The translations under genes and the position numbers were made by a program. 64,000 nucleotides of DNA from Eulemur rufifrons (Eukaryota > Chordata > Mammalia > Primates > Lemuridae), in the NCBI RefSeq assembly GCF_041146395.1, contig NC_090990.1:42542001-42606000 (forward strand), in the 5' to 3' direction. Within the stretch, counting starts at the first letter, position 1. Every line of letters starts with the position of its first letter. This document shows positions 10,512 to 21,180 of the stretch, piece by piece. Below the pieces are notes generated by a model. That model searched no databases. It was given only the letters and a program-made list of their open reading frames with translations, and was not told the DNA's origin.

Positions 10512-11240
10512 TGTCCCTGGATCCTGGCACAGAGCATCAAAACCTCTTGGAATTGCCCCAGTGATAGGAGCGCTTTTGTCATGCTAATGAGGTGACTCTT
10601 GGCAGGGTCCCAAGAGAGCTTCAGGATGGGGGCTGGTCACCAGAAAGACCAACTAGGTGATTAAAGGGTGGGAATACTCAGCCAGGGCCCTAGGCCTCTG
10701 GGGAGATTCAGTTCAATCACATGGTCGATGATTTAATCAATCATGCCTACATAATGAAATCTCGATTAAAAAAACTCAGAACAGTGAGGTCCAGGGAACT
10801 TCCTGGTTGCTTAACATATCCGTGTACCAAGGGACACACAAAGACAGAATTGGTTCCTGTGGCCCTCCCACCCCAGATCTGCGTATCTCTTCACTGGCTG
10901 TTCACTTGTATCTTTTATGACAACAGGGTAATCACAAGTGCAGCACTTCCCTGAGTTCTGTGAGGCATTCTAGACAATTATCCAATCTGCGTGGGGTCGT
11001 GGGAACTCCTGAATGTTGTAGTCAGCTGGGCAGAAGTGCATGTAGCTTGGGGATAATCCCAGTCTTGTCACTGGAGTCTGACGTGGGGACAGTCTTGTAG
11101 GACTAAACCCTTAACTTTGGGGTCTGCACTTAATCTGGGTAGTTAGTGTCACAATTGAATTGAATTGTAGGACACAATCCAGTAGTGTTGGAGAATTAAT
11201 GTGTTGGAGAATGGTGTTAGAGAACTGGTGTTGAAACATA
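10512..11240 (+). mobile_element. ERVL-type solo LTR or LTR-like repeat
   Basis: Reads as an old LTR: 'tcatgcctacataatgaaat' near 10741, 'tggctgttcacttgtatctt' near 10896, 'gagttctgtgaggcattcta' near 10953, 'ggggtcgtgggaactcctga' near 10994 and 'attgaattgaattgtaggac' near 11154. I know this order from a widespread mammalian ERVL LTR group but cannot fix the subfamily or outer edges. No internal retroviral genes are present. Confidence 0.55.
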
Positions 11241-11309
11241 ATCAGATTCCATCTTTCCCCACCCACCCATGCCACCAAGGACATGGCATGGCACACTTTA
11301 CAACCTGGC

Positions 11310-11520
11310 CTATCTGACTTCAGTTCGGTTCAACAAAGCCTTCTTGAGGTGCCACAGCAGGTGCTTTGGAAGCATGCAGTGAATAGAAGGATTTTATCAG
11401 CCACACCTTCCTGCCCTCGAGGCCCTCATTATCTAGGGTTGAGAGGGGACAAGAGATAATTTTAATATAAATAAAATCATAAGCGTTAGAAGGGTGCAAT
11501 TTATTAGGAAGATGGGGCTA
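11310..11520 (-). repeat. L2 3' fragment
   Basis: 'ccctcgaggccctcattatc' near 11414 then 'gagaggggacaagagataat' and 'aatataaataaaatcataag' matches the antisense L2 segment with its 'gacaataaacaaataa' region. Confidence 0.6.
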
Positions 11521-11779
11521 CATTCCTACAAAGCATAGTTAATTGACAGTTAATTCAGTTGTGTCCAGCTGTGAATCAATCTCTAGGAAAAGCACAATTC
11601 ATTAACATTCTAGAGATTAATGTGGAGGTGATGTTGTTTTTGATTTTGCTTTTTTATAAAAAGGTTGTTCAGAGGTTTGCAGGGTCAAGCTCTACTACAC
11701 CACTTACCTTTAACACCATGTGTACAATTATTTACATTTAATGTAACCTTGTTCAAATCTTAGTTGTCATCTTGACAGA

Positions 11780-12440
11780 CCCATAGCAGTGGCCACAGCT
11801 GATTGCTACCACCTGGGTTTCTTCTCCCTCAATGGCCACTGCTTCTCAGTCTCCTCCACTAGTTCATCTCAACTTACAAATATTGAGACATTCCATAACT
11901 CAGACCTGAAAATTCTCCTCTTCTCTGCCCAAACTCCTTATTTAAGTAATCTAATCTATTCTAATGGGTTTTAATACCATCTATATGATAAAATTGCTCC
12001 AATGTCTATCCCTAGCAGAGACCTTTCCTCCAAACTCTAGGTTCCTTTACTGACCTGCCTACTCAACAATTAAGCTTGGACATGTAATCCACATCTCAAA
12101 CTTAATGTCTAAACCAACATTCCCCTAACCTTCACTTCCTTCCATGTTTCCCATCTCAGTAAATGGCAACTCCATCTTTCACACTTTCTCAGCCCCAAAT
12201 CCACAGAGACAGTCTCGATTACTCTTCTTTCATATGCCAAATCCATGCTCCTGGTCAACTCAGTAGGACTATCTGTAAGACCCGTGCAGAATTTGATTGC
12301 CTCTCAACCCCTCCACCACTTGCTCTTTGGTCTGAGCCCTACTCCTCTCCTGCATTCTCTCCTGCTTTCCACTTGCATCCCCACCCCCCAAATGATCCCC
12401 AACATAACTACTAGAGTGAGTCTTTAAAAAGTCAGTTGAT
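11780..12440 (+). repeat. Ancient LINE 3' region (L1ME-like), sense
   Basis: 'cctactcaacaattaagctt' near 12058, 'ccacatctcaaacttaatgt' near 12090, 'cccatctcagtaaatggcaa' near 12150 and 'ctagagtgagtctttaaaaa' near 12411 follow the order of an abundant LINE 3' sequence. It is the sense counterpart of the antisense relics at 19140-19645 and 59075-60110. Confidence 0.6.
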
Positions 12441-12464
12441 CTTATCACTCAAGAGTGTTAATAC

Positions 12465-12618
12465 ACATCAGTGTTTACAACAGAGGAAACAGGCCTGCGA
12501 AGGGTAAGTCAGTCATACCACTAATAAGTGGTAATTACTGGCACAAGGATGATTTAAGATTTAAAGCCAACTCCATCTGAGTCCAAAGCCCATACTCTTA
12601 ATCATAACCCATACTGCC
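12465..12618 (-). repeat. MIR SINE
   Basis: 'acaacagaggaaacaggcct' near 12478, 'gtccaaagcccatactctta' near 12581 and 'atcataacccatactgcc' at the end are the antisense MIR 5' region. Confidence 0.82.
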
Positions 12619-12699
12619 AAAAAAAAATTTCATTCTTTAAATACAATAAACATTTATATCTTAAGCCTTAGTGGATTTGAAATATACCATTTTTAAAGT

Positions 12700-13070
12700 A
12701 TAGTACAGATTCATCCATGCATTTTTCCATTCAACAAATACTATTTGAGAATCTATTATATGCCTGTCACTATTCTAGGGCCATGCATTCAGCAACGAAC
12801 ATCACAGAGCTTATAGTCTAATGAGGGAGATATACAAAAAAACAAAATAGATAATGTCCAGAGGTGATGATCTATAAAGAGTAATAAAGCTGGGTAAAGA
12901 GAAAGGGAGCAACAGAGAACAACTAGAGCGAATAAGTGGTGGCAGGATGTTTTTAGTGCACCAAAACAACAGCAAGAGGCGAGCTGTACTGGAAGAGAGT
13001 AACTGAGGGTGAGTGGAAGAAGTAAACGTATCTGACAGTGACCAGTTAGGTTACAGGCATTCGGCATGAC
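12700..13070 (-). repeat. L2 LINE 3' end
   Basis: 'ccattcaacaaatactattt' near 12728, 'tatatgcctgtcactattct' near 12757 and 'cagagcttatagtctaatga' near 12805, continuing through the purine-rich L2 3' sequence to about 13060. Confidence 0.75.
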
Positions 13071-13224
13071 CTGCTATGTAACCTGAAACAGATGCAGCAG
13101 AAGTTCTTGTTCCTGAAGCATTAAAGGGAACGTTTCAAACCTTTCACCATATTCTAACCTTTCATTATATGAACAGATTGATGTATCTTTATGGCACATA
13201 GTACATGCTCAATAAGGCTTAATA

Positions 13225-13380
13225 TCGGGGAGTATAAAATCTGCAACTTTGTTCTCCTTCAAAATAGTCTTCACTATTCTTGGGCATTGCATTTTGATAT
13301 ACATTGTAGAATCCGTCAAGTTATACACACAAACGAACCCACGCATGTTAGAATTTTGAACTGAATTGCACAGAAGCTAT
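13225..13380 (-). mobile_element. L1M ORF2 fragment, inverted 5' part
   Basis: 'gcaactttgttctccttcaa' near 13243 followed by 'ctattcttgggcattgcatt' and 'tagaatccgtcaagtt' is antisense L1 ORF2. It directly precedes sense L1 sequence from about 13400, the arrangement produced by twin priming. Confidence 0.65.
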
Positions 13381-13399
13381 TATTTCATCTGCAAAAACA

Positions 13400-14425
13400 A
13401 CATTTAAAATGACACCAAAAAAATTTGTATGTAGAATACACAAAAAACTATGTATCAATAAGAAAAAGGAAAACCTTCAATATAAAAATAGGATATGAAC
13501 ATAAAATTTAGAAGAGAAAACTGAATGGCCAATAAACATATGCAAATAACCTAACCTCAGATGTATTTAGGGAAATGCAAATTAAAACAAAGATGAGGAA
13601 TCATTCTTTACCCATCAGATTGGCAAAAACTAAAACGCCTGACAATACAAAATGATTTAACTATTGCTTTTTTCAGGGAGTGTAGAAAACACTCACAGCC
13701 TGCTGGTGGATATTCAAATTGGAAAACCCGCTTTAAAATATAATTTGGCAACATCTAGCAAAACTGAAGATGCATATATAGTAAGATCTAGCAATCTGTT
13801 CCCAGATATCCACCTTGCAATATCCTCTCACATGAGGCCAAAAGATAGATAAAAGAATAGTTATTAAAGCTGTTTTTGTTACAAAACCATATTGTAAACT
13901 ACCTAAATTCCCATCATCAGAAGACTGGGTAGATAATATACTAGTCTGTCACATACATGTAGCCGACAACTATATAGCAGTTAAAATGAATAAACTAGAA
14001 CTACTTATGTCAACATGTATAAATCTCAAAGGCAGTGGTAAGCCAAAGAAGTAGAGAAATATGTCTGTATTCAGTATGAATCTGGGTTTGTAAAGTTCTA
14101 AAATACATATGACCTAAAGTACATTTTGCTTTAGGTATATATTATAATATGCAATGAGAGATTTTTAAAAGCCCTCTACAAAATGTTAAACACCAAACCA
14201 AAATACTGGTTTCCACTTAAAGGAGGCTGGAACGGGTCAGAGGAGGAAAACCACAGAGGGCTTTACTGGTGTCTTAATATTTTAATTCTTAAAGAAAAAT
14301 AATCTGAAGCAAGTTAAGGCAAAATTTTAAGCTTTGCTAAATCTGGACAGTGGGTTTGCTGATGTTTATTATATTCTTCTCTGTAATTATCTGTATGTGT
14401 AAACTATTCATAATTAAAAAGGCAA
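13400..14425 (+). mobile_element. L1M (L1ME/L1MD-like) ORF2 end and 3' UTR
   Basis: Sense L1 landmarks: 'tatgtatcaataagaaaaag' near 13450, 'gaaatgcaaattaaaacaaa' near 13573, 'catcagattggcaaaaacta' near 13614, 'tatagcagttaaaatgaata' near 13973 and a 3' end at 'taaactattcataattaaaa' near 14400. The frame is full of stops, so the ORF2 remnant is dead. It is an old mammalian-wide L1. Confidence 0.82.
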
Positions 14426-15329
14426 CAATAAAACATCAGGATGGTTTTATGGGGTTGCAAATGAGACTTTTTCAACATTCTGATTGGCCATCTGTAGAGC
14501 TACACGGCCATTTGAATCTTCCCAAAATTATGTTTTTTGCTTCCAAGCAAAATGAAACATATTGTATTATTTTCACTGTCAGAAGAATTAAATTTGCCTC
14601 TTTTCCATGTGGGGTCACTTTGTGTTAAAGAAAAGTCTTTCAATTAGCCTCTGTCTGAAATGAGGATTCCCAACATGATGCTCTAAATGTTTCTCCAATC
14701 ATCCGTAGGAAATGTGCAAGAGACTGGCTACTGTTTGATTTATGCAGTTCTCACCTTCCTTATTTGGTCTTTGTAATCAAGATTTGTTTATTGAAGCATA
14801 CAGTTCCCCTTCCTAACACATAAAAAATATATGGCTATTGCATGGCCCTTCATATTTCGGTTCTGAACTCAATGAACACCCAAGTAATCTTTCTTGTGAT
14901 TGCAGCTGATTTCTCCAGCAACTTAAAATTGAGCTCTTTAACTCTCATTCTGACTTTTTATGCAAGCTAGCAACTCCTCTGAAATTATGTAAGATACTGC
15001 TCAGAGACTGCTTTAACCATTTGTTTTGTTTTCAACATTGAAGATGTGTTTTTAAAAAAGTAAAAATTTTCCTAAAGATGGCAACTACCACTCCTTTGGA
15101 AAAAATAAACATCTGCTAAGGATGTTAAGTGGATTAAATGACAACAAAGATATCAAGTGTACTTATCACATCTTCAAAAAGAATGTCATCTTGTTAAGGA
15201 AATGGAATTACTAAAATTAAGTGATTATATAGAAATGAACAAATATCATTTCTAATTTTCTGTTTTGGATTTGCTGCTGACAAATCCTCAACCATGCTAT
15301 TTCTCCTTTCTAAAAAAAGAGATTTCTGG
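14426..15329. other. AT-rich repeat-poor stretch, candidate conserved noncoding DNA
   Basis: No repeat is recognised over 0.9 kb. A 92-codon frame at 14350-14628 starts in the L1 3' UTR and is not a credible gene. Words such as 'aagaattaaatttgcc' and 'tttatgcagttctcacc' resemble typical enhancer-like unique DNA, but only alignment could show conservation. Confidence 0.4.
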
Positions 15330-15590
15330 AGGCAACATAATGTTCTCATACAGAACATGAGCTTTGAAGCCAGACAGACCTGGGTTCGAGTTATAACTCT
15401 GCAAATTAACCGGTAACTTTGTGTAGTTACTTAACATCTCTGAACTCCAGTTTACATTCTGTCGTAAAGTGGGGATAATAAAAGCATCTATGTTAAGAGA
15501 ATCTGGAAAGGATTAGCTGAGATGATGAATGAAAATGCTTAGAAAAATGCACATATTAAAGATGAATTAATAACTATTATTTTTAGTTGC
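15330..15590 (+). repeat. MIR SINE, nearly full length
   Basis: 'gctttgaagccagacagacc' then 'tgggttcgagttataactct' near 15382, 'gtagttacttaacatctctg' near 15424, 'gtaaagtggggataataaaa' near 15464 and a 3' end near 'taataactattattt'. Confidence 0.88.
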
Positions 15591-15879
15591 CATAAATGTT
15601 AGCTATTATCATCAGGTGACACACACAATTGACACATATGAAACCATACTGCTATTTTCAATAGATCACCAACCAAGCATTCCTGAGTCCTATATCTCAT
15701 ATGTAAGACTGAAATGTTAATAAAGGAAAGTATACACATACAAAATATCAGAGAACATTTTCTTTCCCCAAATTGGGTTCAATACAAGCATCTCCAAAAC
15801 ATTTGAGCTGGAGTACACTGGGTGCCTTCCCTGACTCTCCAAGACAGAGTTGGACTTTCTTCTGGATACCCATGGTTCG

Positions 15880-16065
15880 TGCGTTTGTATTTCTATCAGA
15901 TATAACCACACTGGATTGTCATTTACTGTTTTTCTGTCTGCTACCTATCTACTTCTTCTATTCCTTTCTGGGTTTCATGAGACTGTCACTTTCACGTCTG
16001 TATCCCCTACATCAAGCACCGTGCCTATCAAACTTTGGGCGCTCAATAAATATTTAATGAATGAC
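15880..16065 (+). repeat. L2 LINE 3' end
   Basis: 'tctgtatcccctacatcaag' near 15998 then 'accgtgcctatcaaactttg' and 'gcgctcaataaatatttaat' near 16040, with the GAATGAC tail, are the classic L2 terminus. Confidence 0.85.
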
Positions 16066-16089
16066 TAGGAATAAGAAAGAGAAAATAAA

Positions 16090-16325
16090 ACAAGTGCTTA
16101 CTGATTACCTGCTGTGTGCCAGGCACAGAGCTAGGCGCTTCACATACATCACCTGATCCAGTCCTCATAACACTGGGAAGTAGGCACTATTACTAACTGC
16201 ATGTTAAAGATGGAGCAACCAAGGTCAGAGATAAATCATTACTCAAGGGTATGGAACTAGTACATGAGGACACCAGCTTTCAAAATCACTTTGTTCTAAT
16301 TCTAAAACCCTTATTATTCTCTCTA
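16090..16325 (-). repeat. MIR SINE, nearly full length
   Basis: 'tgctgtgtgccaggcacaga' near 16110, 'gctaggcgcttcacatacat' near 16130, 'gatggagcaaccaaggtcag' near 16209. It begins about 25 bp from the sense L2 end before it. Confidence 0.85.
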
Positions 16326-16916
16326 CTAATCTGTATCACCCACCTTGCAGAACGAACTCTATTTGGGGAAAGGTCTGCAAATGGGCACTGGTAAGATGAA
16401 GACTCTAATGCATGGGACTGTAGAAGTGAAGCATGTCTGTGTCTGATTCATCCGGCCTCCTTTCTGACATTAGATTCCCAGCCCGCCATCTCTTTGCTGC
16501 TTCTCCTGGGTGTCTGATTCAGTGGCTTGTCCCCCATCTGCGGAGTCTCTCCGCTCTGCCTAAGCTGACCTCCCCAGATTTCAACCTTGGCAGCTTAAAC
16601 TGGAGGTATTAGGTAAGCCTCTAGGTTCTGAGCTCTCTCAGCACCCTTGGTGGCCACGGCCCCTTTGCCTCATCAGGACATGTGATTTAGGGACTGGCCT
16701 ATGCCCCAGATTTTTATATAACACACAAGACCCATACTGAGACAAACTGTCTAGGGGTCTAATGAACCCAAGAACAACAAACCCAGTATTACTCCCATAA
16801 CATTGTACCACTTTTCAAAGCCAGTGGTCACATTTTTTTTTTTGCACAAACCCCATCAAAATGGGCAAAAAAGACAATAATATGTGGTGATGACCTCTTC
16901 ATAATAAATGATAGAC
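16326..16916. other. Stretch without recognised gene or repeat
   Basis: Slightly C/T-rich around 16480-16570; T run at 16834-16843. Nothing else identified. Confidence 0.45.
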
Positions 16917-17065
16917 ATTCATTTACTTATTCATTCAATCATCCATTCATTCAACAAATATTTACCACACAACTGCTACCTGCAGGGCATCGTGCTAGAC
17001 AGTGGGAGCACAACAGTGAGCAAGACAGATGGCTCCCCTGTCTCACGAAGCTGACATTCTCACCA
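16917..17065 (-). repeat. L2 LINE 3' end
   Basis: 'cattcattcaacaaatattt' near 16945, 'gcagggcatcgtgctagaca' near 16982, 'aacagtgagcaagacagatg' near 17012. Confidence 0.82.
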
Positions 17066-18054
17066 CACTTTTGAGCACTAACAGATTAAATGCACCTTAG
17101 AGATCATCTAAACATACTTTCCCAGGTTCAGGGAGAAAACTGAGCCCAGAAGTCAAACAGTTAGTAAATGGCAGTTTCCCTCCCATCTCCCAATTGAAAG
17201 CTCTTTCCAGTACACCAGATGGCGCCCATCTGAAGAGCAACATGTGAGCTGACATTTATTAGGCGCCATGAAAGCGGAGACATTTCAAAAGGCTTGGCAT
17301 TTGGGGAATGGAGATTTTTAGTCCTCAATTCCATTGTCAGCAGCTCCACTAGAAGCACTGGAAACTAATTTGACAGTGTAGTGCAATTCCTTTAGAAAGA
17401 CAGCAGGAGCCATATAAATTTTTTAGAATGGGACTGTCATTAGCATGACCATGTCCAGTAAAATGTTCAGCAGGCAGCCAACGCTTCTGAGGAATTTCAG
17501 ATGCCTTCCTTTTTCTCCTTGGAGGTTTTCATTGCATTACATGTTATTAGTAGAACTGGGTAGGCTGCCTGGAGAAGGGGAAACTGTTTTAAAAATAAAG
17601 CTGAGTAGGAAAACCAGAAAGACACTGGCATCCACTCCTGAGACTAAGCAGGAAAACCAAGGGCCAACAGTGCAGGTTGGGATCCCACGCTGGGTGACCA
17701 GGCGCCCTCTACGCGCTGTCTTTTGTCTGCCTTCCTTGGGCAGCTCTACCCATTCAGGAAGCATGCACCCCTCTCAGCAACGCAGCTCAAACTTATTTTA
17801 AACCTGCTGCTGTCAGGCGAGTGGCATGGCCTCTTCCGCGGACTGAGAAAAGAAAGAGAAACTACATCCTGGGAGGTGAGTGGGGAGGAAGGGCATTGGG
17901 GAACTGATTCATAAACCCCGAGAGCTGCCAGTTACCACAGGCGTGGGGGTCACACTGCCAGGTGCCAAAACGGGGTGATTTAGGAGGAAGGTAGGGAAGC
18001 ACGTCCACCAACAACCACCTAGCACAGAGTTATAGCCGACAAAATGAGTGAGAG
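17066..18054. other. Mostly unique; eroded MIR-like core at start
   Basis: 'gagatcatctaaacatactt' near 17101 and 'gagaaaactgagcccagaag' near 17133 hint at an eroded MIR/MIR3-type core up to about 17175. Beyond that a 118-codon frame at 17445-17801 overlaps a 75-codon antisense frame; neither resembles a known protein. Confidence 0.45.
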
Positions 18055-18285
18055 CAGTATCAGAGTTTTAGTTGTATTACTGGGTCGGATTCCCGTTCTG
18101 CTATCTATTCTCTGTGTGCTTCTAGGCAAGTTACTTCACCTCTCTGGCCTCTCTATCATCGTAAGTAAAATAGAGAACACTGTTAACTAGTGTAGAGGGT
18201 TTTGTGAGGATTTATGAAAGTCATACCTATGAAACTGACTAGTATGATGTCTGATACATACTAGGTGATCAGAAACTGATAGTTG
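18055..18285 (+). repeat. MIR SINE
   Basis: 'gtcggattcccgttctgcta' near 18084, 'aggcaagttacttcacctct' near 18124, 'tttgtgaggatttatgaaag' near 18201. Confidence 0.8.
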
Positions 18286-18329
18286 GGTCTGACACAGCAG
18301 ACGTTCTTTGTAGCAATGACAGCATTTGC

Positions 18330-18432
18330 ACATTGAGGATTGTGATGGGGATTAAATGAGATAAGGTACTTAAGGAGCCTAGCACAGGGCCTGGTTTATA
18401 CAAGGTGCCTGATATATATTAGCTCCTTCTTC
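18330..18432 (+). repeat. MIR SINE 3' half
   Basis: 'gatggggattaaatgagata' near 18344 and 'agcctagcacagggcctggt' near 18376 are the sense MIR 3' half, a second copy behind the one ending at 18285. Confidence 0.72.
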
Positions 18433-18477
18433 CCTGGAGTGTTTATCGTTTAAATGGTTGTATGTCCTCTCATTTAA

Positions 18478-18620
18478 GCATCCCAACATCCACATGAGGT
18501 AGATAAGAGTTGCTGTTATCTGCATTTTACAGATAAAAACTTAGGGTTCGAGTAACTTACTGAGTGTTCCTCACTAAGGGAGAGCAGAGTCAAAGCCTGA
18601 ACCTAAATTTCAGTCCCTGG
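18478..18620 (-). repeat. MIR SINE
   Basis: 'tgaggtagataagagttgct' near 18495, 'tgcattttacagataaaaac' near 18521 and 'gagcagagtcaaagcctgaa' near 18582. It faces the sense MIR at 18330-18432. Confidence 0.75.
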
Positions 18621-19139
18621 TCCAGTGTTTTCCATATAAGAGTTTCAAAGAAACAAGGTCCCTGTACACGGCTGCCTCACATCCACTGCATCTGCCACAG
18701 TAAGCATTATTTAATGGCCTGCATTTTAATCCCCTTAACACTAAACTTGCAGAATAATGTAGACTCATCACAACGCAAGCATCCCACCTTGCTGCAGAGT
18801 GCGTGGCTTGGAATTTATAGCCCACTCATTAGGAGTACACACGGAGCCTGTTAGCAACATCTGTCTAAATAGAGGCCAGTATCTCCTTATCTCCTGACCT
18901 ACGTTATTCTGAAAATGATTAACTCATACGTGGGTGCAGTGCCCTGGTATCTGGGTTAACACCTTGAGTCCAAAGGTGTTTGCCTCTGAAGGCTGAGTGA
19001 TCTCCCAGGGTTTTACAGAAAGAAGAGGAGAACAGAATCCGGGGCGTAAGGACCCAAAAGCTTCTACAAAACTCATTAACACTCATTTGGCCTGAGAAGA
19101 CTGGTTTGTTCATCATTCACTCATTTGCACATCAATTCA
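18621..19139. other. Stretch without recognised gene or repeat
   Basis: Two opposed frames (18564-18854 and 18610-18825) overlap here and are not supported as genes. Confidence 0.45.
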
Positions 19140-19645
19140 TTCATTAGTGAGGAATCCATTTATTCTACGTGTGTCTTTCAGCTTCCTCCTTTGCCAGAAA
19201 CAGGAGCGTCAAAGGTGACTAAGTCAAGTTCTAGCCCCCAAGGAGCTCACAGCTGAGTAGGAGAAGAGACAGCTTGGTATGGCAGGACCTGAAAAGTGCT
19301 CCAGGAGAGTCACAGGAGCACAGGGAAGGAAGGGGCCAACTTTGAGTAGACGGTTAACCAGGGCCTTGAAGGACAAGCACAAAGAATGCTGGCAGGAGGG
19401 AAGGCGGTGGAGTAGGGGATGCATTCTCACCAAAGGGCTAGAAACATAGAACCTCACAGCAAGACTGAAAAATGGTGAATTCAGTACAGCAGAAGCACAC
19501 ATGGGACGTGGGACATGGGATGTGGGACATGGGACAGGGATGGTCTAGGAGGAGCAAATAAGGAATGGCTTTCTACACCATGGTAAGGAGTTTATCTTTA
19601 CTTCTCAGGGGTATAAGAAGCCAATGACTGATTTTCATCTAGAAC
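19140..19645 (-). repeat. Ancient LINE 3' region (L2/L1ME-like)
   Basis: 'ccccaaggagctcacagctg' near 19236, 'accagggccttgaaggacaa' near 19357 and 'ccatggtaaggagtttatct' near 19578 are in antisense LINE order. A 14-bp tandem repeat has formed inside at 19501-19540. Confidence 0.6.
19501..19540. repeat. 14-bp minisatellite, about 2.8 copies
   Basis: Units are atgggacgtgggac (19501-19514), atgggatgtgggac (19515-19528) and a partial third from 19529. Each unit is itself two 7-bp halves. The only clean difference between the first two is C/T at a CpG. Confidence 0.9.
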
Positions 19646-20184
19646 GGGAAATCTTCATATTTGAGAGTACAGAACACATCACTCTGATTCCACGTAGAGG
19701 GAGTCAGGTTGAAGGGGCAGAGAGCTGGTAGGAGACTGGTGACATCGGCCCTGCCAGTCTCTTGGGTTCTTAATAGAGAATGCATAGGAGCTGCCCCACA
19801 GGACTCTCTGCCCAAGCGGAAACATTCCCTGCTGTCTAACAGGGCAGCCACTGGCCACACACGGCTTTTGAGCACCTGAAATGTGGCTAGTGCAACTGAA
19901 GAACTGAATATTGTAAGGCTGGTGGTGGGCACCTCTCCCCTCCCTAATGGAAAAAGAAGAAGCCCACGACCTGCCAAGGACAATGCCTGCAAGGCCTAGC
20001 TAAGTTAAAGGACGACCACACCTGGATGGTTACCCTGATAAGAGTCTCAGTTCCTGGAGTCCACACATACCACTGGCCCCTCCTATTTCTCAATACCTGC
20101 CTTAAAACTACAAGGGACAATTCCTTGTTCTCCCCACCATAAATCTTCCTGCCAAAGAAACCCCTACCCCCAGCCCTAAAAACA

Positions 20185-20190
20185 TATAAA
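20185..20190 (+). promoter_or_regulatory. TATA box of the solo LTR
   Basis: TATAAA follows 'ctaaaaaca' in the LTR U3, with the predicted start 25-35 bp downstream around 20213-20222. Placement relative to the AATAAA is normal for an LTR. Activity is unknown. Confidence 0.7.
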
Positions 20191-20268
20191 CCCACTCAGA
20201 CTTCTGGGCGATGCGACTTCCCGGGTCTCTCTCTCTTGGGGCCCATGAACCACGCCCAGGAGCGCCCC

Positions 20269-20274
20269 AATAAA
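20269..20274 (+). terminator. Polyadenylation signal of the solo LTR
   Basis: AATAAA in 'cgccccaataaagcctcgtt', about 80 bp after the TATA box, marks the end of R. 'gttgcttacccctttc' downstream supplies a T-rich element. Confidence 0.75.
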
Positions 20275-20534
20275 GCCTCGTTGCTTACCCCTTTCAACTC
20301 TGCTCATCTTTCTTTCTCTGGCGCCGGCCTATCCAAAAACCTTACAAATATTTAAATAAATTTAATTTAAATGGCCACCTGTGGCTGGTAGCTACTGTAT
20401 TAGAGACCACAGAGCTAGCATCCCCTTGGATGTTTCAGTCCCCATTTTATCCTCTCAAGTGCTGTGGTCCGCCAGTCTTCTGGGATGAGAAAAATTGTCT
20501 CTTCTGGAGGCATTTCTGACACTCTTTTTACTCA

Positions 20535-20622
20535 CTGGATCTGAATTCTTTGAGGGCAGGGACTGTGATCTGAGTAAGCCCGTAGTGCCCAGCATGGGCC
20601 CTAAAGAGGTACATTGCTGAGA
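20535..20622 (+). repeat. L2 LINE 3' end fragment
   Basis: 'aattctttgagggcagggac' near 20544 followed by 'gtagtgcccagcatgggccc' near 20583 is the L2 terminal segment. Confidence 0.6.
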
Positions 20623-21064
20623 GGAAGCAGGCAATGTCCACATGAAAGGCAGCCTCTCCCTATGGGGAGACAATTCATCTTTTCCTAGGGAAGCTTTACA
20701 ATTAAACACAAACCACTTCCTAGACTTCTCCAACAGCCTGGAGGTAAGCCAGATCGGAAAATAAATTATCCCTGCTACCTTTATCATTCATCCAAAGGAA
20801 TCTGTTTACTTCTTTTCAGTACAGGGCTCTATGCAGGGAAGTAGACAGATTTTCTTGCTCTCTCAGAATGTCACTCCTATTTTCTACTGCCAACTAGCTA
20901 AGCAAAGACATTAATTATAAATTTTTCTAATATCCCTGATTATAAGAATTACTCCAGGCAAAAATATAATAGTCCAGATAACTAGAGTTTAATACGACTT
21001 CGTGGTCTATGAAATATTTACTCATGCTCTAATGGGTTTGATACCAGCAATAGGCTTGTACGTT
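20623..21064. other. Stretch without recognised gene or repeat
   Basis: AT-rich from 20890 to 21000 ('attataaatttttctaatat'). No repeat or gene identified. Confidence 0.45.
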
Positions 21065-21180
21065 TGAAGTGGTCATTCCCATTTTACAGAAGAGGAAGTA
21101 AAGGCTCAGAGAGGTTATCCAAATTGTTCAAAGATAGGAAGCTTCTAAGAGACAGAGTTACATTTGAAAACCAGATTTAT
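21065..21180 (-). repeat. MIR SINE
   Basis: 'cccattttacagaagaggaa' near 21078 and 'aaaggctcagagaggttatc' near 21100 are the antisense MIR core. Confidence 0.82.

Larger units (their letters stand above)
19912..20346 (+). mobile_element. Intact 435-bp solo LTR of an endogenous retrovirus
   Basis: Starts TGTAAGG and ends CCTTACA, a perfect 7-bp terminal inverted repeat with canonical TG...CA ends. Identical AATAT copies flank it (19907-19911 and 20347-20351). It has a U3-like promoter (TATAAA 20185-20190) and a polyadenylation signal (AATAAA 20269-20274), giving a short R and a pyrimidine-rich U5 after it. No gag, pol or env sequence is present, so the provirus has recombined to a solo LTR. 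The TATA/AATAAA layout suggests a class I (gammaretrovirus-like) LTR; the 5-bp duplication does not settle the class. The exact family is not recognised. Confidence 0.9.
19789..20413. mobile_element. hAT-Charlie type MITE, split by a solo LTR
   Basis: The left part (about 19789-19911) includes 'gctgtctaacagggcagcca' and 'gaaatgtggctagtgcaact'; the right part (20347 to about 20413) reads 'ataaatttaatttaaatggc' and ends 'agctactgtattagagacca'. Joined, they give the usual order of this MITE with related ends. The LTR at 19912-20346 sits between the halves and duplicated AATAT. Confidence 0.72.

Noticed and set aside
13573..13860. Possible reverse transcriptase gene remnant
   Set aside because: L1M ORF2 end with many stops; annotated as a dead L1, not as a gene.
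19912..20346. Possible full provirus
   Set aside because: Only one LTR is present and the hAT sequence resumes right after the duplication; there is no internal viral region.
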